In this document: positions 26,912 through 34,466 of the stretch, one piece after another
How positions within the stretch are numbered: the first letter of the stretch is position 1
How the letters are laid out: each line of letters begins with the position of its first letter
NCBI RefSeq assembly: GCF_000472705.1
Contig: NZ_AXAE01000011.1
Coordinates: 186,001-250,000, forward strand
Length of the DNA: 64,000 nt
Source: Mesorhizobium erdmanii USDA 3471
GTDB lineage: Bacteria; Pseudomonadota; Alphaproteobacteria; Rhizobiales; Rhizobiaceae
Direction: 5' to 3'
Program-made: the position numbers and the translations under genes
The notes under the pieces: model-generated
What the model saw: the letters and a program-made list of their open reading frames with translations, nothing else
Told to the model about the DNA's origin: nothing
Databases searched by the model: none

Positions 26912-26935
26912 GGTGTTCTCAGAAACGAGAACACC
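26912..26935 (+). promoter_or_regulatory. Hairpin directly abutting the transposase start codon
   Basis: GGTGTTCTC (26912-26920), loop AGAAAC, GAGAACACC (26927-26935): a perfect 9-bp stem whose last base touches the GTG start at 26936. It occupies the place of the Shine-Dalgarno sequence and leaves no good ribosome-binding site exposed. As DNA it is also a perfect two-half-site operator. Either role would keep transposase expression low. Confidence 0.6.
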
Positions 26936-27919
26936 GTGGCCCAACATTTCCTCCTCTCTTCGGCAGCAAAGACCCTGAGCCTCGCTCAGGTCTTCCGCAT
27001 GTCCGATGCGGAAGCGGAAACGGTGTTCCGCAAGGTCCGTTGGTCTGAGACGAATGGCGAACCGGTTTGCCCGGCATGCGGCGGCGTCGATGCTTACGAT
27101 TGCCGCCGCCCGAATGGCGCCAGCCGCTTCCGTTGCCGCGCTTGCCAGAAGGATTTCAGCATTACCTCCGGCACGCTCTTCGCCTCGCACAAGCTGCCCC
27201 TGCGCGGCTATCTGGCGGCCATTGCGATCTTCTGCAATGAGGTCAAGGGCAAGAGCATGCTCGCCATGTCTCGCGACCTGGGCCTGTCCTACAAGGCGGC
27301 TTTCGTTCTCTGCCACAAGATGCGCGAAGCGATGGCGGAGGAAATGAAGGGTCGCAGCATCGGCGGCGAAGGCAAGGTTGCCGAGGTCGATGGCGGCTAT
27401 TTCGGCGGCTACGTGAAACCGGCCAACCGCAAGGAAAACCGTATCGACCGGCGGCTTTTGGAAAACCAGAACGGCAAGCGCAAGTCCGTCATCATCATCC
27501 GCGAGCGCAACGGCAATTCGTTGCCGGCAGTGTTCGGCACGGAAGGCGCGGCGCTGAATTGGATCAAGTCGCGGATCGTAGACGGCACGGTCGTCAACGC
27601 CGACGAAGCGGCGTCATGGAATGGCCTGCATTCGCGGTTCGAAATGAAGCGCATCAACCATCAAGAGGCTTACAGCGCGGACGGCGCTTGCACCAATATG
27701 GCCGAGGGATATTTCAGCCGGCTGCGTCGCGCCGAAGTCGGCCACCATCATCATATCGCTGGCGTCTATCTGCTCCGCTACGCTCAGGAAGCGGCATGGC
27801 GCGAAGACAACCGTCGCAACACCAATGGCGAACAAGTCCAACGCGTGGCCGGCAATGCCTTGAAGCGTAAGCCTTCGGTCGATTTCACCGGCTACTGGCA
27901 GCGCCGCAAGGCGGCGTAA
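26936..27919 (+). CDS. IS1595 family transposase (ISXO2-like DDE domain)
   Basis: 327 residues. An N-terminal zinc ribbon (CPACGG at 45-50, CRAC at 67-70) is followed by helices and an ISXO2-like catalytic domain: VDGGYFGG with Asp152, NADEAASW with Asp223, and the TNMAEGYFSRLRRAEVGHHHHIAG segment cut here as TNMAEGYF with Asn254/Glu257. The GTG start at 26936 is used because family members begin with a similar (M)xQHFLLS segment. All motifs are present and the frame is open, so the enzyme looks active. It is divergent from the DUF6471 gene and followed by the ParA-like gene after 97 bp. Confidence 0.93.
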   Translation: MAQHFLLSSAAKTLSLAQVFRMSDAEAETVFRKVRWSETNGEPVCPACGGVDAYDCRRPNGASRFRCRACQKDFSITSGTLFASHKLPLRGYLAAIAIFCNEVKGKSMLAMSRDLGLSYKAAFVLCHKMREAMAEEMKGRSIGGEGKVAEVDGGYFGGYVKPANRKENRIDRRLLENQNGKRKSVIIIRERNGNSLPAVFGTEGAALNWIKSRIVDGTVVNADEAASWNGLHSRFEMKRINHQEAYSADGACTNMAEGYFSRLRRAEVGHHHHIAGVYLLRYAQEAAWREDNRRNTNGEQVQRVAGNALKRKPSVDFTGYWQRRKAA

Positions 27920-28016
27920 AAGGCGGAAAAATTACCAGAAAACCGAAGCGCCCTACTTCAACGCGTGGTAAAAGCATTCTAGTTTGCTCAAACCATCAGA
28001 TGGCAGCGGGGAATTC

Positions 28017-29018
28017 ATGCGTTATGCAGTTTGGAATAACAAGGGTGGCGTTGGCAAGACTTTCCTATCATTTGTCCTTGCCACAGAGATCGCTCACACC
28101 AGGAATATCCCGGTGGTACTGGTCGATATGTGTCCGCAAGCGAACTTGTCAGAGATCGTTCTAGGTGGCAATGGCATCGGGTCTGAGCGCCTCGACAAAT
28201 ACATCAAGGACAGAATAACAATAGGCGGATATTTCGATTCTCGTATTAATTCACCGCACTCCAAGACCGGCAAGGAAGTCGATTACCTCCTTGACGCAAG
28301 GTTGATCAACGAAAATCTGCCTAAGGGCATCTATTTGATTGCGGGAGATCCCAGTCTTGAATTGCAGGCGCAGGTTATTAATCAGATCAGTAGCCAAACT
28401 CTGCCGGTCGAGACATGGAAGAATGTGCACGGGTGGGTGGCCGATCTAGTTGACGAATGCAAGAAGAAACTTGGTCCGGAGACGATGGTTTTTATCGACT
28501 GCAACCCAAGTTTCTCGGCCTATACCGAGCTATCTATGGTTTCCGCCGATGCGTTGATTGTGCCCTGCTCAAGTGATGGTTCATCCGCGCGCGCGATCGA
28601 TAACGTCGGCTCTCTATTGTACGGGGTCATGAAGGGTGCCGACTATGGCGCGGCGAACTTCTCAGGCAAGGCAAAGCAGTTCAATATTAAGCTGCCGGAT
28701 GTGCACTCCGTCGTTCTCAATAGGTCAACGCAATATAGCAAAAAGGCGAGCAAGGCGTTCGGGGCAATGTTCGAAGAAATAAGACGACGTGTTGATGCCC
28801 TTAAGAAGGTCGCACCAAATTATTTTGCGAATGGCGGCCCTTATTTTGAGGACGTTCCTGATAGTCACTCGGTTGCAATCGTCTGTTCCCACCATGGTAT
28901 GCCGCTATATGCTTTGAAGCCGGGACGGTATGATGTTCACGACACAGAGCCGCAGGTAAATTCGGAGCCGTTAGAGCGATATAAGGACGCCGTCGCCAAG
29001 TTCGTAAAGACGATCTAG
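28017..29018 (+). CDS. ParA/MinD-like P-loop ATPase, transposon passenger
   Basis: 333 residues. The deviant Walker A KGGVGKT is at 9-15, the Walker A'-like VVLVDMCPQANLSE follows, and the Walker B-like MVFIDCNPS lies near 160, then VPCSSDGSSARAI. This is a ParA-type ATPase with a C-terminal part longer than Soj/ParA of about 250 residues. The ATG at 28017 has GCGGGG about 7 nt upstream. No ParB gene or parS-like cluster lies in the element, so classical DNA partition is unlikely. It is convergent with the last passenger gene, with only 2 bp between the stops. Base composition is more AT-rich than the surrounding core genes. Confidence 0.8.
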   Translation: MRYAVWNNKGGVGKTFLSFVLATEIAHTRNIPVVLVDMCPQANLSEIVLGGNGIGSERLDKYIKDRITIGGYFDSRINSPHSKTGKEVDYLLDARLINENLPKGIYLIAGDPSLELQAQVINQISSQTLPVETWKNVHGWVADLVDECKKKLGPETMVFIDCNPSFSAYTELSMVSADALIVPCSSDGSSARAIDNVGSLLYGVMKGADYGAANFSGKAKQFNIKLPDVHSVVLNRSTQYSKKASKAFGAMFEEIRRRVDALKKVAPNYFANGGPYFEDVPDSHSVAIVCSHHGMPLYALKPGRYDVHDTEPQVNSEPLERYKDAVAKFVKTI

Positions 29019-29020
29019 CC

Positions 29021-29449
29021 TTACAGCGCCCTCGCTAGCGTCCAGCGCCGTGGCCGCCCCTCATGCACGGTCACGTCGCGGTTGTATTTGAGCGACGCGC
29101 TTACCGCACCGTACATCAACTCAATCTCGGCCCGTGTAGGCTCCGCAACGCCCTTGGAGCGCAGCAAGGCTATGCCGATCTCCTCCGCGCTCATTGGTGC
29201 CGTGGCGGCCCTGAGAACGCCTAGGGCGGCCCGTATGACATGGCCACGCTTGAAGTGCGGGTTAGGGTTGTTCCGACGCTTCGGCGCGATGGTGCGGGCA
29301 TTGAAGCCCGGTTCCAGCATGTGAAGCACAGCCTCGACATGCTTCATGTCTTCGATGAGCTTTAGGGCTTGGGCCTTGTTGTCTTTGATCCTGCCGCCGA
29401 TTTCGGCGTGAAGGCGGAGCAGGGCGTAAAGGGCGGGTTTGTGATCCAT
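29021..29449 (-). CDS. Small basic winged-helix-like protein, transposon passenger
   Basis: 142 residues. An N-terminal helical part (LLRLHAEIGGRIKDNKAQAL ... MKHVEAVLHML, possible coiled coil) is followed by a basic linker (APKRRNNPNPHFKRGH) and a C-terminal stretch that looks like a winged helix (IRAALGVLRAATAPMSAEEIGIALL ... GAVSASLKYNRDVTVHEGRPRRWTLA). DNA binding is inferred from this pattern. The gene starts 37 bp inside the right inverted repeat and runs inward, so it may use a promoter near the element end. Confidence 0.6.
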   Translation of the reverse strand: MDHKPALYALLRLHAEIGGRIKDNKAQALKLIEDMKHVEAVLHMLEPGFNARTIAPKRRNNPNPHFKRGHVIRAALGVLRAATAPMSAEEIGIALLRSKGVAEPTRAEIELMYGAVSASLKYNRDVTVHEGRPRRWTLARAL

Positions 29450-29486
29450 GGCCGAAATGTAGGCTCAGGCTGGATTCACTTCTTCT

Positions 29487-29508
29487 GGCGTTTGCGCCAT
29501 AATACCGG
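29487..29508 (-). repeat. Right terminal inverted repeat (22 bp)
   Basis: Reads TGGCGTTTGCGCCATAATAC and then CG, the perfect reverse complement of 25613-25634. It contains CATAAT, a possible outward-facing -10 element, but no convincing -35 is placed upstream. Confidence 0.95.
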
Positions 29509-29516
29509 AAAATTGA
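29509..29516. repeat. Target site duplication, right copy (GAAAATTG)
   Basis: Identical to 25605-25612 and directly adjacent to the right inverted repeat. Removing the element plus one copy restores continuous sequence between the leader region (29517 onward) and the ABC exporter gene. Confidence 0.95.
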
Positions 29517-29623
29517 AGAAGCCGCGCAAAAGCTGGCGATTGCCCAGAAGCGGAATGGCATAGTTTGGCGTCACGCCCGTAATCAGGCGGTGATCGGCAT
29601 CGGCATAGGCCTGTGCTCAATCC

Positions 29624-29659
29624 GGCGCCGAGACGAAGGGTGAACCTTCGCGGAGCGCC
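29624..29659 (-). promoter_or_regulatory. Leader hairpin after the 13-codon ORF
   Basis: On the minus strand, starting 9 nt after the leader-peptide stop, the RNA can fold as GGCGC ... CGAAGG-TTCAC-CCTTCG ... GCGCC, with a 4-nt internal loop on each side. There is no U-run after it. The position suggests a regulatory structure coupled to translation of the leader ORF. Confidence 0.45.
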
Positions 29660-29668
29660 TGAGGAGAC

Positions 29669-29710
29669 CTAGGCTTCGCGGCCTCGCATTACCATGTGAA
29701 ATACTGCCAT
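29669..29710 (-). CDS. Putative leader peptide MAVFHMVMRGREA
   Basis: A 13-codon ORF on the minus strand with a strong Shine-Dalgarno, GGGAGGT, 4 nt before the ATG. It lies 34 nt downstream of a good -10 box and is followed at once by a hairpin. No other gene starts in 29516-29843. Before the element inserted, the next gene on this strand was the ABC exporter, about 150 bp downstream. Expression is not proven; the call rests on the combination of promoter, ribosome-binding site, short ORF and hairpin. Confidence 0.5.
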   Translation of the reverse strand: MAVFHMVMRGREA

Positions 29711-29743
29711 TCGGACCTCCCGCAAATGTATCGCGGAACGGCC

Positions 29744-29772
29744 CTTATAGAGGCGCCCTGATGCATCGCCAA
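29744..29772 (-). promoter_or_regulatory. Sigma70-like promoter for the leader (orphaned ABC exporter promoter)
   Basis: Minus strand: -35 TTGGCG (29767-29772), a 17-bp spacer, -10 TATAAG (29744-29749). It lies after the stop of nadE and drives transcription toward the leader ORF and, before the insertion, the ABC exporter. Confidence 0.6.
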
Positions 29773-29843
29773 GATCGAGGCCCGCCCAAAAGCCTATCTG
29801 GTCCAAGCACTGATGTTATTTTGCAACAAGGACGACCTGCGCT

Positions 29844-31520
29844 TTACCCGCGGTCCCTGAAACGGTTGGTGATGGGATAGCGGCGGTCGCGGCCGAAATT
29901 CTTCCGGGTGATCTTCACGCCCGGCGCCGCCTGCCGGCGTTTGTACTCGGCGATATAGAGCAGGTGCTCGACGCGCGTCACCGTCGCCCGGTCATGGCCG
30001 CGCGCGACGATGTCGTCGACGCCCATCTCGTTCTCGACCAGGCATTCGAGGATGTCATCCAGCACCGGATAGGGGGGCAGCGAATCCTGGTCGGTCTGGT
30101 TCTCGCGCAGTTCCGCCGACGGCGCCTTGTCGATGATGTTCTTCGGGATCACCTCGCCCGAGGGCCCGAGAGCGCCCGGCGGCACATGGCTGTTGCGCCA
30201 GCGCGACAGCGCGTAGACCTGCATCTTGTAGAGATCTTTTATCGGATTGAAGCCGCCATTCATGTCGCCATAGAGCGTGGCGTAGCCGACCGACATCTCG
30301 CTCTTATTGCCCGTGGTGACCACCATCGAGCCGAACTTGTTGGAGATCGCCATCAGGATTGTGCCGCGCGCGCGGCTCTGCAGATTTTCCTCGGTGATGC
30401 CTTCCTTGGTGCCTTCGAAAAGCTGCGTCAGCGTATGCAGAAAACCTTCGACCGGCTCGAAGATCGGCACGATGTCGTAGCGGCAGCCGAGCGCGCGGGC
30501 GCAGTCCTCGGCGTCCTTCAGCGAATCCTTCGACGTATAGCGGTAGGGCATCATCACCGCGCGCAGTCGCTCCTCGCCGAGCGCATCGACGGCAAGGGCA
30601 GCACAAATCGCCGAATCGATGCCGCCCGACAGGCCGAGCACCACATTCTTGAAGCCGTTCTTGTTGACGTAGTCGCGCAGGCCCAGCATGCAGGCGCGAT
30701 AGTCGGCCTCCTCCCGCTCGGGGATCTTCGACATCGGCCCTTCCGAACAGACCCAATGATCGCCTTGGCGTTTCCAGATGGTGACGTCGACCGCGTCCTC
30801 GAACTGGCTCATCTGGAAGGCGAGCGTCCTGTCGGCGCCGATGGCGAAGGAGGCACCGTCGAAGATCAGCTCGTCCTGCCCGCCGAGCTGGTTGGCGTAG
30901 ATCATCGGCAGGCCGCATTCGATGACTTGCTTGATGACGACCTGATGGCGCACGTCGATCTTGGCGCGATAATAGGGCGAGCCGTTTGGCACCAGCAGCA
31001 TTTCGGCGCCGCTTTCGGCCAGCGTCTCGCAGACCGCGACGTCACCCCAGATGTCCTCGCAGATCGGAATGCCCAGCCGCACGCCGCGGAAGTTGACCGG
31101 CCCCTGCAGTTCCGGCCCGGCCTGGAAGACACGTTTTTCGTCGAACTCACCATAGTTCGGCAGGTCGAGCTTGTAGCGTTCGGCGATGATCTTGCCGCCA
31201 TCGGCGACGATGATCGAATTGTGCGTGCCGCTCTTGCGCTTCAGGGGCGTGCCGATGATGACGCCAGGGCCGCCATCGGCAGTGTCGGCGGCAAACTCCT
31301 GCGCCGCCCGCTCGCATGTCTTCAGGAAGGCCGGCTTCAGCACCAGATCCTCCGGCGGATACCCGGCAAGGAAAAGCTCGGTATAGAGCACGAGATCGGC
31401 GCCCTGGCGCGCGGCGTCCGCCCTCGCCTCTCGCGCCTTGGCTAGGTTGCCGGCGACATCGCCGACGGTCGGGTTGAGCTGGGCGATGGCGATGCGCAGG
31501 ATGTCGGGCTTCTTGGTCAT
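29844..31520 (-). CDS. nadE: Glutamine-dependent NAD+ synthase
   Basis: About 558 residues. The N-terminal nitrilase-type amidase (ELFLAGYPPEDL, KLDLPNYGEFDE, and PICEDIWGD with the catalytic Cys) is followed by the NAD synthetase domain with the ATP-pyrophosphatase motif GLSGGIDSA. It makes NAD+ from nicotinate adenine dinucleotide, ATP and glutamine-derived ammonia. The ATG at 31520 (MTKKPDILRIAIAQ) is chosen, since the domain begins there; upstream in-frame sequence looks non-conserved. The glycosylase gene lies 108 bp upstream in the same direction. Confidence 0.95.
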   Translation of the reverse strand: MTKKPDILRIAIAQLNPTVGDVAGNLAKAREARADAARQGADLVLYTELFLAGYPPEDLVLKPAFLKTCERAAQEFAADTADGGPGVIIGTPLKRKSGTHNSIIVADGGKIIAERYKLDLPNYGEFDEKRVFQAGPELQGPVNFRGVRLGIPICEDIWGDVAVCETLAESGAEMLLVPNGSPYYRAKIDVRHQVVIKQVIECGLPMIYANQLGGQDELIFDGASFAIGADRTLAFQMSQFEDAVDVTIWKRQGDHWVCSEGPMSKIPEREEADYRACMLGLRDYVNKNGFKNVVLGLSGGIDSAICAALAVDALGEERLRAVMMPYRYTSKDSLKDAEDCARALGCRYDIVPIFEPVEGFLHTLTQLFEGTKEGITEENLQSRARGTILMAISNKFGSMVVTTGNKSEMSVGYATLYGDMNGGFNPIKDLYKMQVYALSRWRNSHVPPGALGPSGEVIPKNIIDKAPSAELRENQTDQDSLPPYPVLDDILECLVENEMGVDDIVARGHDRATVTRVEHLLYIAEYKRRQAAPGVKITRKNFGRDRRYPITNRFRDRG

Positions 31521-31628
31521 GCCTGCTGACTTAGCGCGGCGGAATTCGCCCCGCAATGGCGTTCGTTTGGACCAATCCAACGTGGTCGATTGAGGTCAAT
31601 CCCGTCTCGGCCGACAGGCGATCGACGA

Positions 31629-32345
31629 TCAATCCTCGCCCATATACTCGCGCAACGACTGCGGCGAATGGTTCTCGCCGATCGACATCGCCAGGATGCG
31701 CGAAATGTGCCGGCGCGGCAGCCTCGTGTCTGCCACCCACTGATTGATCTGGGCCTGGATCTTGTCGAGATCCCTCTTCGAGGTCGGGCTTTCGGCGATG
31801 TCGAGGCCCGCGTCACGAAGCGCTGCCGCCATGTCGCTCGAAATGACAAAGGCATCCCAACCCAGCCAGCGTAGGAAATACTGTCCGGTATTGCCACCCA
31901 GCCGGCTGCCATGCTTGCCGAGGTAGGCCATCAGCCCGACCTGGTCGTCGGCAGGCCAGTTGGCCAGGAATTCGCCGAAGCCGCCATGTTCCTTGGAGAC
32001 GCGTTCGACGAAGGCCGCGTTGTCGCGGACGGACTTGATCTTCTGCGGGTTGCGCACGATGCGCTGGTCGGAAGCCAGATCGTGCCAGAAATCGTCAGGC
32101 TGGAACAACAGCCGCTTCGGCTCGAAGTGCAGGAACGCCTCCTCGAATCCCGGCCACTTCTGTTCGATGACGCGCCAGACAAAACCGGCGGCAAATATGC
32201 GCTCAGCCATGGTCGAAAGAATGCGGTCGTCCGCGATATCGGCGACGGCGGCATTGTCGGGCACGGGTCCCAGCAGCGACGAAAGCTCCGCCTCGCCGCC
32301 CTTGCGTTTTGCCGCGCGCTGGCGAATTTTCTGGAAATCGGTCAT
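31629..32345 (-). CDS. DNA-3-methyladenine glycosylase I family protein
   Basis: 238 residues resembling the 3-methyladenine DNA glycosylase I (Tag) family: an N-terminal arm, then RIFAAGFVWRVIEQKWPGFEEAF and the helix-hairpin-helix-like part GKHGSRLGGNTGQYFLRWLGWDAFV. It would excise alkylated adenine during base excision repair. It is longer than E. coli Tag (187 aa), and I do not see the full Tag zinc-ligand set, so it may be a diverged branch. Confidence 0.7.
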   Translation of the reverse strand: MTDFQKIRQRAAKRKGGEAELSSLLGPVPDNAAVADIADDRILSTMAERIFAAGFVWRVIEQKWPGFEEAFLHFEPKRLLFQPDDFWHDLASDQRIVRNPQKIKSVRDNAAFVERVSKEHGGFGEFLANWPADDQVGLMAYLGKHGSRLGGNTGQYFLRWLGWDAFVISSDMAAALRDAGLDIAESPTSKRDLDKIQAQINQWVADTRLPRRHISRILAMSIGENHSPQSLREYMGED

Positions 32346-32433
32346 GGGTTCCTCACCTTAGCCCCAGATGTAACACTTCCCGTGAGGGCCTGCAGCCTCT
32401 ACGTCTTATGGCAGGCAAGCCTTGGAGACGGCC

Positions 32434-32997
32434 ATGTACAAGACAATCGACGATCTGGCGAACCGCTGGCTCAAGCGACGGCCGGACGGCCTCAGCCAGT
32501 TGGAAAGCCGGGTGCTGCAATCGACACTCGAGCGCACCACCATATCGCGGGACACCAACAAGGCGGTCGCTTCCCACCAGACCTTCGGTGACCGCCTCGC
32601 CGATACGATCGCTCGCATCGGCGGCTCCTGGTCCTTCATCCTGGGTTTTCTGGCCTTCCTGACCGTCTGGACCGTTGGCAATGTCTGGCTTTTGACGCGC
32701 GACGCCTTCGACCCCTACCCGTTCATCTTCCTCAACCTGGTGCTGTCGATGGTCGCCGCCTTGCAGGCGCCGGTGATCATGATGGCGCAGAACCGCCAGA
32801 CCGAGCGCGACCGCATCGACGCCGCCCACGATTACGAGGTCAATCTGAAGGCCGAGATCGAGATCATGGCGCTCCATGAAAAGCTCGACGAACTGCGCCA
32901 CAGCCAGATCATCGGCATGCGCGACGAGATCGTGCGGCTGGCCGAGACGGTCAAGCGCATCGACGAAAGGCTGACGCCGCAGCAGTCGGCTTCATGA
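32434..32997 (+). CDS. DUF1003 membrane protein
   Basis: 187 residues. Two membrane segments (FILGFLAFLTVWTVGNVWLL and FIFLNLVLSMVAALQAPVIM) are followed by the DUF1003 hallmark MMAQNRQTERDRIDAAHDYEVNLKAE, quoted here only in part, and a C-terminal coiled coil. The ATG at 32434 is chosen over a TTG at 32422. Its TGA overlaps the ATG of the DedA gene (ATGA), so the two are translationally coupled. Function unknown; coupling to DedA suggests an inner-membrane role. Confidence 0.85.
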   Translation: MYKTIDDLANRWLKRRPDGLSQLESRVLQSTLERTTISRDTNKAVASHQTFGDRLADTIARIGGSWSFILGFLAFLTVWTVGNVWLLTRDAFDPYPFIFLNLVLSMVAALQAPVIMMAQNRQTERDRIDAAHDYEVNLKAEIEIMALHEKLDELRHSQIIGMRDEIVRLAETVKRIDERLTPQQSAS

Positions 32998-33581
32998 CTG
33001 ACGCGATCCACCACTTCATCGAGCAATATGGGCTCATTGCGGTCTTTCTCGGCTGCGTCGCCGAAGGCGAGAGCGCCGCGATTCTTGGTGGCTTCTTCGC
33101 CCACCAGCATGTCTTCGTCCTGTGGCATGCCATGGTCGCCGCGGCCCTCGGCGCCTTCACCGGCGACACCTGCTTCTTCATCCTTGGGCGCAGTTTCGCC
33201 GATCATCGCTATGTCAAAAGGCTGCGCCGGCGCCCCGGTTTCAGTCGGGCCTATCGCCTGCTCAACACCCACCCCAACATCTTCGTGCTGTCGAACCGCT
33301 ATATCTACGGCATGCGACTGGTCGGCGGCATCGCGGCTGGCCTTTCGACCATACCGATGCCGCGCTTTGTCATCCTCAACGCCATCTCATCGGCAATCTG
33401 GGCGGCGCTGTTCATCACCATCGGCTATGTCTTTGGACTTGGCGCCGAACACTTCATCGGTCAGGCGCTATTGCGGCACGAGCGGTTGTTCATCGGGCTA
33501 GGCATCGGCTTGACGGTAGCGATCCTTGCCTGGTTCATCGCCGGCCACATCGCCAAGCGGGAACGTCGCCGGGAGCAGTGA
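32994..33581 (+). CDS. DedA family membrane protein
   Basis: 195 residues with the DedA/VTT pattern: an N-terminal amphipathic segment, the GCVAEGESAAILGGFFA motif, GDTCFFILGR, NRYIYGMRLVGGIAAGLS and C-terminal hydrophobic helices. DedA proteins are flippases or scramblases for polyprenyl phosphates and other lipids and are needed for proton-motive-force balance and drug resistance in studied bacteria. The start overlaps the DUF1003 stop by four bases. Confidence 0.85.
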   Translation: MTDAIHHFIEQYGLIAVFLGCVAEGESAAILGGFFAHQHVFVLWHAMVAAALGAFTGDTCFFILGRSFADHRYVKRLRRRPGFSRAYRLLNTHPNIFVLSNRYIYGMRLVGGIAAGLSTIPMPRFVILNAISSAIWAALFITIGYVFGLGAEHFIGQALLRHERLFIGLGIGLTVAILAWFIAGHIAKRERRREQ

Positions 33582-33611
33582 CGCCGCCGGCCGCCATGGC
33601 CGCTCGGAAAG

Positions 33612-33971
33612 TCAGATGGGAAAGCCGGTGACCCGCTCGATGAGCGCGATACCCCAGACCCCGGCGACGATGACCACCGAAATCAGCACCGCCAGCGAGC
33701 CACAGTCCTTGGCCAATTGGATGTCGACATTGAACTCACGGCTGAACGCATCACAGGCCGCCTCGATGCCGGTGTTCAACACCTCGACCATGATCAGGAG
33801 CAGCACCGCGCCGATGAGCAGGCCGTAGCCACGCCACGAAACCGAAACGAACCATCCGGCTGGCAAGGCCAACGCCAACAGCATCAACTCCTGCTGGAAA
33901 GCTTTCTCATGGGCGGCCAGTTTGCGAAACGCCCGCACCGAATTGATAAATGCATCGATCAGCCGCTGCAT
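33612..33971 (-). CDS. dgkA: Diacylglycerol kinase
   Basis: 119 residues, the usual DgkA size. The start at 33971 (MQRLIDAFINSVRAF) follows a purine-rich stretch and gives a typical N-terminus. Three membrane segments and the family motif VEVLNTGIEAACDAFS (ExxNTxIE, active site) are present, followed by KDCGSLAVLIS. It phosphorylates diacylglycerol to phosphatidate at the inner membrane, recycling lipid from glucan modification. Convergent with the dedA gene. Confidence 0.9.
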   Translation of the reverse strand: MQRLIDAFINSVRAFRKLAAHEKAFQQELMLLALALPAGWFVSVSWRGYGLLIGAVLLLIMVEVLNTGIEAACDAFSREFNVDIQLAKDCGSLAVLISVVIVAGVWGIALIERVTGFPI

Positions 33972-34049
33972 GCCCAAGTCCCTCTCCGAGTCACCGGCAC
34001 GGGATAAAGCAATGGCCCGATCAAGGGAATAAGACAGCCCGCCCAAAAT

Positions 34050-34466
34050 TCATTCGGCAACCGCTATCGAAGGCGTCGATTTTTCAAACTGCGGCAGCCC
34101 GTCGTCGATCGAATAATAGTCGCCCTTGTCGGCGACGAAGATATGACAGTCGGCCTTGAGACCCGTCGGTCCGTCGAACGCTCCCGCCATGACCGAAATA
34201 TAGTCTTGAGTCCTTGGCTTCCAGAAAAGCACGGACCCGCATGTCCTGCAAAAGCCGCGACTGGCGAAAGCGGACGCTTCATACCAGGTGATGCTTTCCG
34301 TACCTTCGATCACGATGTCGGCGTCGGCAACATTGGTCGCGGCATAGAAATGCCCGCTTTGCTTCCGGCATTGCGAGCAATGACAGTAGACGACCCCCCG
34401 CAGCGCTCCACTTGTGCGGAAGCGGACCGCTCCGCACAGGCATGATCCATGGTGGCTGTCGCTCAT
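34050..34466 (-). CDS. GFA family protein (CENP-V/GFA zinc fold)
   Basis: 138 residues with the zinc cysteines of the GFA fold: GSCLCGAVRF, CHCSQCRKQSG and FCRTCGSVLFW. The family name comes from glutathione-dependent formaldehyde-activating enzyme, but most members have no assigned substrate. The ATG at 34466 (MSDSHHGSC) is used, since upstream in-frame sequence is not conserved in appearance. Convergent neighbours are absent; dgkA lies 78 bp downstream in the same direction. Confidence 0.85.
   Translation of the reverse strand: MSDSHHGSCLCGAVRFRTSGALRGVVYCHCSQCRKQSGHFYAATNVADADIVIEGTESITWYEASAFASRGFCRTCGSVLFWKPRTQDYISVMAGAFDGPTGLKADCHIFVADKGDYYSIDDGLPQFEKSTPSIAVAE

Larger units (their letters stand above)
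25613..29508. mobile_element. Complete IS1595-family (ISXO2-like) transposon with four passenger genes
   Basis: 3,896 bp bounded by perfect 22-bp inverted repeats and flanked by a perfect 8-bp direct repeat GAAAATTG, so both ends and the target duplication are intact. Gene order: two-TM membrane protein (reverse), DUF6471 (reverse), transposase (forward), ParA-like ATPase (forward), winged-helix-like protein (reverse). The transposase keeps its zinc ribbon and catalytic acidic residues. The membrane-protein and ParA genes have a lower GC content than the neighbouring core genes (for instance 23 of 60 bases are G/C at 28201-28260). Some IS1595-family elements are known to carry passenger genes; this particular gene set I do not recognise. 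The intact repeats suggest a fairly recent insertion. Confidence 0.92.

Noticed and set aside
29516..29843. A structured RNA such as 6S or SRP RNA in the gap after the transposon
   Set aside because: I could not match the conserved SRP loop or the 6S bubble. A strong promoter, Shine-Dalgarno and short ORF fit a leader module better.
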